NCBI GenBank assembly: GCA_916720015.1
Contig: CAKAPZ010000056.1
Coordinates: forward strand, 1-6,449
Direction: 5' to 3'
Source of the DNA: an uncultured Atopobium sp.
Lineage (GTDB): Bacteria; Actinomycetota; Coriobacteriia; Coriobacteriales; Atopobiaceae
Length of the DNA stretch: 6,449 bases
Under the pieces are notes generated by a model. It searched no databases. It had not been told where the DNA came from and saw only the letters and a list, made by a program, of their open reading frames with translations. A program made the translations under genes and the position numbers. Of the stretch, positions 5,455-6,449 are shown in pieces. The first letter of the stretch is position 1. Each line of letters starts with the position of its first letter.

Positions 5455-6348
5455 TTACTGCTGCATCCTCTTGCGGAGACCAAGCGCAACAAGAGTAGTG
5501 CCGGCTGCTGCGACAACCCCTGCTACAGAACTTGCGTCGCCCGTGTTAGGCAGAACGCTCTTCTCGCGCCTTGGTGCTGGCTGCTGAGTTGTATCAGAAG
5601 CTGGAGCAACTGGTGCAGGCGCTGGCTGAGGTTCTGGCTCAGAAGCAGGTTCTGGCTGAGGCTGAGGTTCAGAACCTGGCGTCCAAAGCGGAGCAAAAAA
5701 GTAATAGTAAGTTGTAGTGTCATCACGCAGGTCATCAGTAACGGACCACGAAGAGATATCAGCAAAATTCACGTGGACAAATCCGTTAGCATCAACGGTA
5801 TAAGGCGCTGACTGGTCTGGAGTAGCGTTATCTCTTTGCTCATTTGAAAATATTTCTGACGAATAACCCACTAGTCTGTACCCATCACGATGAATATTTC
5901 CATCAAAAGAAAAACTTTTATGATCATCTGAAATTGTTGCAGGAATATACCAGTGTCCATTGTATTGAGTACCCTCAGCACCAACAACAAGATGAATCCT
6001 AGTGTTCCAACCAACTACAGGGTCATAAAAACGAACGATTGTTGCACCTTCATCATCTGTATTAGTGGTGCTAGTTGCTGCCTCACTTGTAGTGCTCGCT
6101 TCGGTTGTAGCGGTTGCTTCAGTCGTTGAAGTCGCCTCAGTTGTAGCAGTGGACTCTGTTGTTGAAGTAACTTCAGTTGAAGTTGCCGCCTCGGTCGTAG
6201 TGGTGGCCTCAGTTGTAGCGTTTGTCCCTGCTACTTCAGCGTTCTCCGCAAAAGCAAGCGTTGAAAACACTGGCGAGAAAACCAATACACCTGCAAGAAT
6301 ACCGGAAAGAATAAAGAGCTTTGTATTGTTATAAAAATGCTTTGACAT
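5455..6348 (-). CDS. LPXTG cell-wall-anchored surface protein with hexapeptide repeat stalk
   Basis: This 297-residue secreted protein is covalently attached to peptidoglycan by sortase. In order it has a signal peptide (about 1-34, cleavage likely after LAFA), then a Thr/Ser-rich stalk (45-92) of eight hexapeptides with Glu at 47, 53, 59, 65, 71, 77, 83 and 89. A folded domain follows at about 101-223. Its IHRDGYRLVGYS and YYYFFAPLWTP resemble the end-patterns of Listeria-Bacteroides (InlB B-type) repeats; this is an inference from pattern. A Pro-rich wall-spanning segment (226-250) with alternating xP comes next, then LPNTG at 266-270, a hydrophobic segment and a basic tail (RKRMQQ). A role in adhesion or surface display is likely, but no ligand is evident. 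The start is judged from the signal peptide: no strong Shine-Dalgarno is present, only a weak AGTAGAAA. It lies 30 nt after a second LPXTG gene, probably co-transcribed and perhaps translationally dependent on it. Confidence 0.93.
   Translation of the reverse strand: MSKHFYNNTKLFILSGILAGVLVFSPVFSTLAFAENAEVAGTNATTEATTTTEAATSTEVTSTTESTATTEATSTTEATATTEASTTSEAATSTTNTDDEGATIVRFYDPVVGWNTRIHLVVGAEGTQYNGHWYIPATISDDHKSFSFDGNIHRDGYRLVGYSSEIFSNEQRDNATPDQSAPYTVDANGFVHVNFADISSWSVTDDLRDDTTTYYYFFAPLWTPGSEPQPQPEPASEPEPQPAPAPVAPASDTTQQPAPRREKSVLPNTGDASSVAGVVAAAGTTLVALGLRKRMQQ
5458..5528 (-). repeat. 71-bp direct repeat shared by the 3' ends of the two LPXTG genes
   Basis: This block encodes the sorting helix and basic tail and matches 6379-6449 at 64 of 71 positions by hand alignment without gaps. 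It probably extends beyond the window edge. It marks the two genes as tandem duplicates, at least in their anchoring ends. Confidence 0.85.
5599..5673 (-). repeat. Proline-rich xP dipeptide repeat (cell-wall-spanning region)
   Basis: Residues 226-250 of the LPXTG protein alternate Pro with Glu, Gln, Ala or Ser (for example PQPQPEP and PEPQPAPAP). The placement directly before LPNTG is typical of segments that thread through peptidoglycan. Confidence 0.8.
6073..6216 (-). repeat. Eight tandem 18-bp units encoding [TS][TS]E[AVS]xx
   Basis: The units encode residues 45-92 of the LPXTG protein. Glu recurs exactly every six residues without a break, while the surrounding Thr, Ser and Ala codons vary. 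The DNA copies are imperfect (GTTGTAG, GTCGTTG and similar variants on the plus strand). Such arrays commonly change copy number by slippage or recombination. In wall proteins, Thr/Ser-rich stretches act as extended and sometimes glycosylated stalks. Confidence 0.85.
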
Positions 6349-6378
6349 AAGAATTTGTTTCTACTAGAAAGCAGCTTA

Positions 6379-6449
6379 CTACTGCATTTTCTTGCGGAGA
6401 CCAAGTGCAACAAGAGTAGTGCCAGCTGCTGCAACAACGCCTGCTACAG
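6379..6449 (-). CDS. Second LPXTG-type surface protein, C-terminal end only
   Basis: Only the last 22 codons and stop lie in the window; the 5' part is cut off. The visible residues start VAGVVAAAG and end ALGLRKKMQ. They are the hydrophobic sorting helix and basic tail of a sortase substrate, nearly identical to the same part of the neighbouring LPXTG protein. The LPXTG motif itself would lie a few residues beyond the edge. It ends in tandem stops TAG TAA; the neighbour reads CAG TAA at this place, so one C-to-T change made this protein one residue shorter. It precedes the neighbour by 30 nt on the same strand with no terminator between, so the two are probably co-transcribed. Confidence 0.85.
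   Translation of the reverse strand, partial: VAGVVAAAGTTLVALGLRKKMQ

Noticed and set aside
5315..5587. Plus-strand frame running from the membrane-protein gene into the LPXTG gene
   Set aside because: It crosses the bidirectional terminator and overlaps two well-supported genes, with no domain features.
6073..6216. Repeats considered as a CRISPR array
   Set aside because: The units are 18 bp, contiguous without spacers, imperfect and in frame within a protein with clear secretion and anchoring signals.
6065..6334. Val/Ser-rich plus-strand frame with a repetitive product
   Set aside because: It is the antisense reading of the 18-bp repeats and signal peptide of the LPXTG gene; the repeats keep the frame open in several registers.
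1..6449. Defence, toxin-antitoxin or mobile-element cassette
   Set aside because: No transposase, integrase, nuclease, toxin pair or terminal inverted repeat was found on either strand; the genes are surface proteins plus one NAD-salvage enzyme.

Overview
The window looks like chromosome from a Gram-positive, host-associated bacterium. The evidence is an LPNTG sortase signal with a hydrophobic and basic tail, four lipobox-type lipoproteins, AAAGGA/AGGAGG-type ribosome binding sites and Rho-independent terminators. Base composition appears intermediate, though I did not compute it. An Actinobacterium of the Atopobium/Lancefieldella kind, or a Firmicute, would fit; the sequence alone does not decide the genus.

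Layout. (1) Positions 1-479, minus strand: the N-terminal 159 residues of a nicotinamidase (pncA), cut by the window edge. (2) Positions 521-557: a minus-strand terminator separating pncA from the cluster upstream. (3) Positions 623-4610, minus strand: a tandem array of four paralogous lipoprotein genes, transcribed from 4610 towards 623, with gaps of 47, 53 and 105 nt. After start-site correction all four place the lipidated cysteine exactly at residue 25 and have 311-316 residues. They share a lipocalin-like N-terminal half and diverge in a C-terminal, probably Ig-like half. (4) Positions 4611-4745: a divergent intergenic region with facing promoter candidates and a small hairpin. (5) Positions 4746-5345, plus strand: an unrecognised membrane protein with two hydrophobic segments. 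(6) Positions 5389-5434: a bidirectional terminator between convergent genes. (7) Positions 5455-6348, minus strand: an LPXTG wall-anchored surface protein with eight hexapeptide repeats having Glu exactly every six residues. (8) Positions 6379-6449, minus strand: the last 22 codons and the stop of a second LPXTG-type gene, nearly identical in DNA to the end of the first.

Most of the window therefore encodes cell-surface proteins, and two families (lipoproteins and LPXTG proteins) have grown by tandem duplication. I see no mobile element, CRISPR array, RNA gene or recognisable defence system. The most unusual content is the four-gene lipoprotein array, with a perfectly conserved 55-bp block in three copies, and the duplicated LPXTG pair. 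Function beyond surface localisation cannot be read from the sequence.
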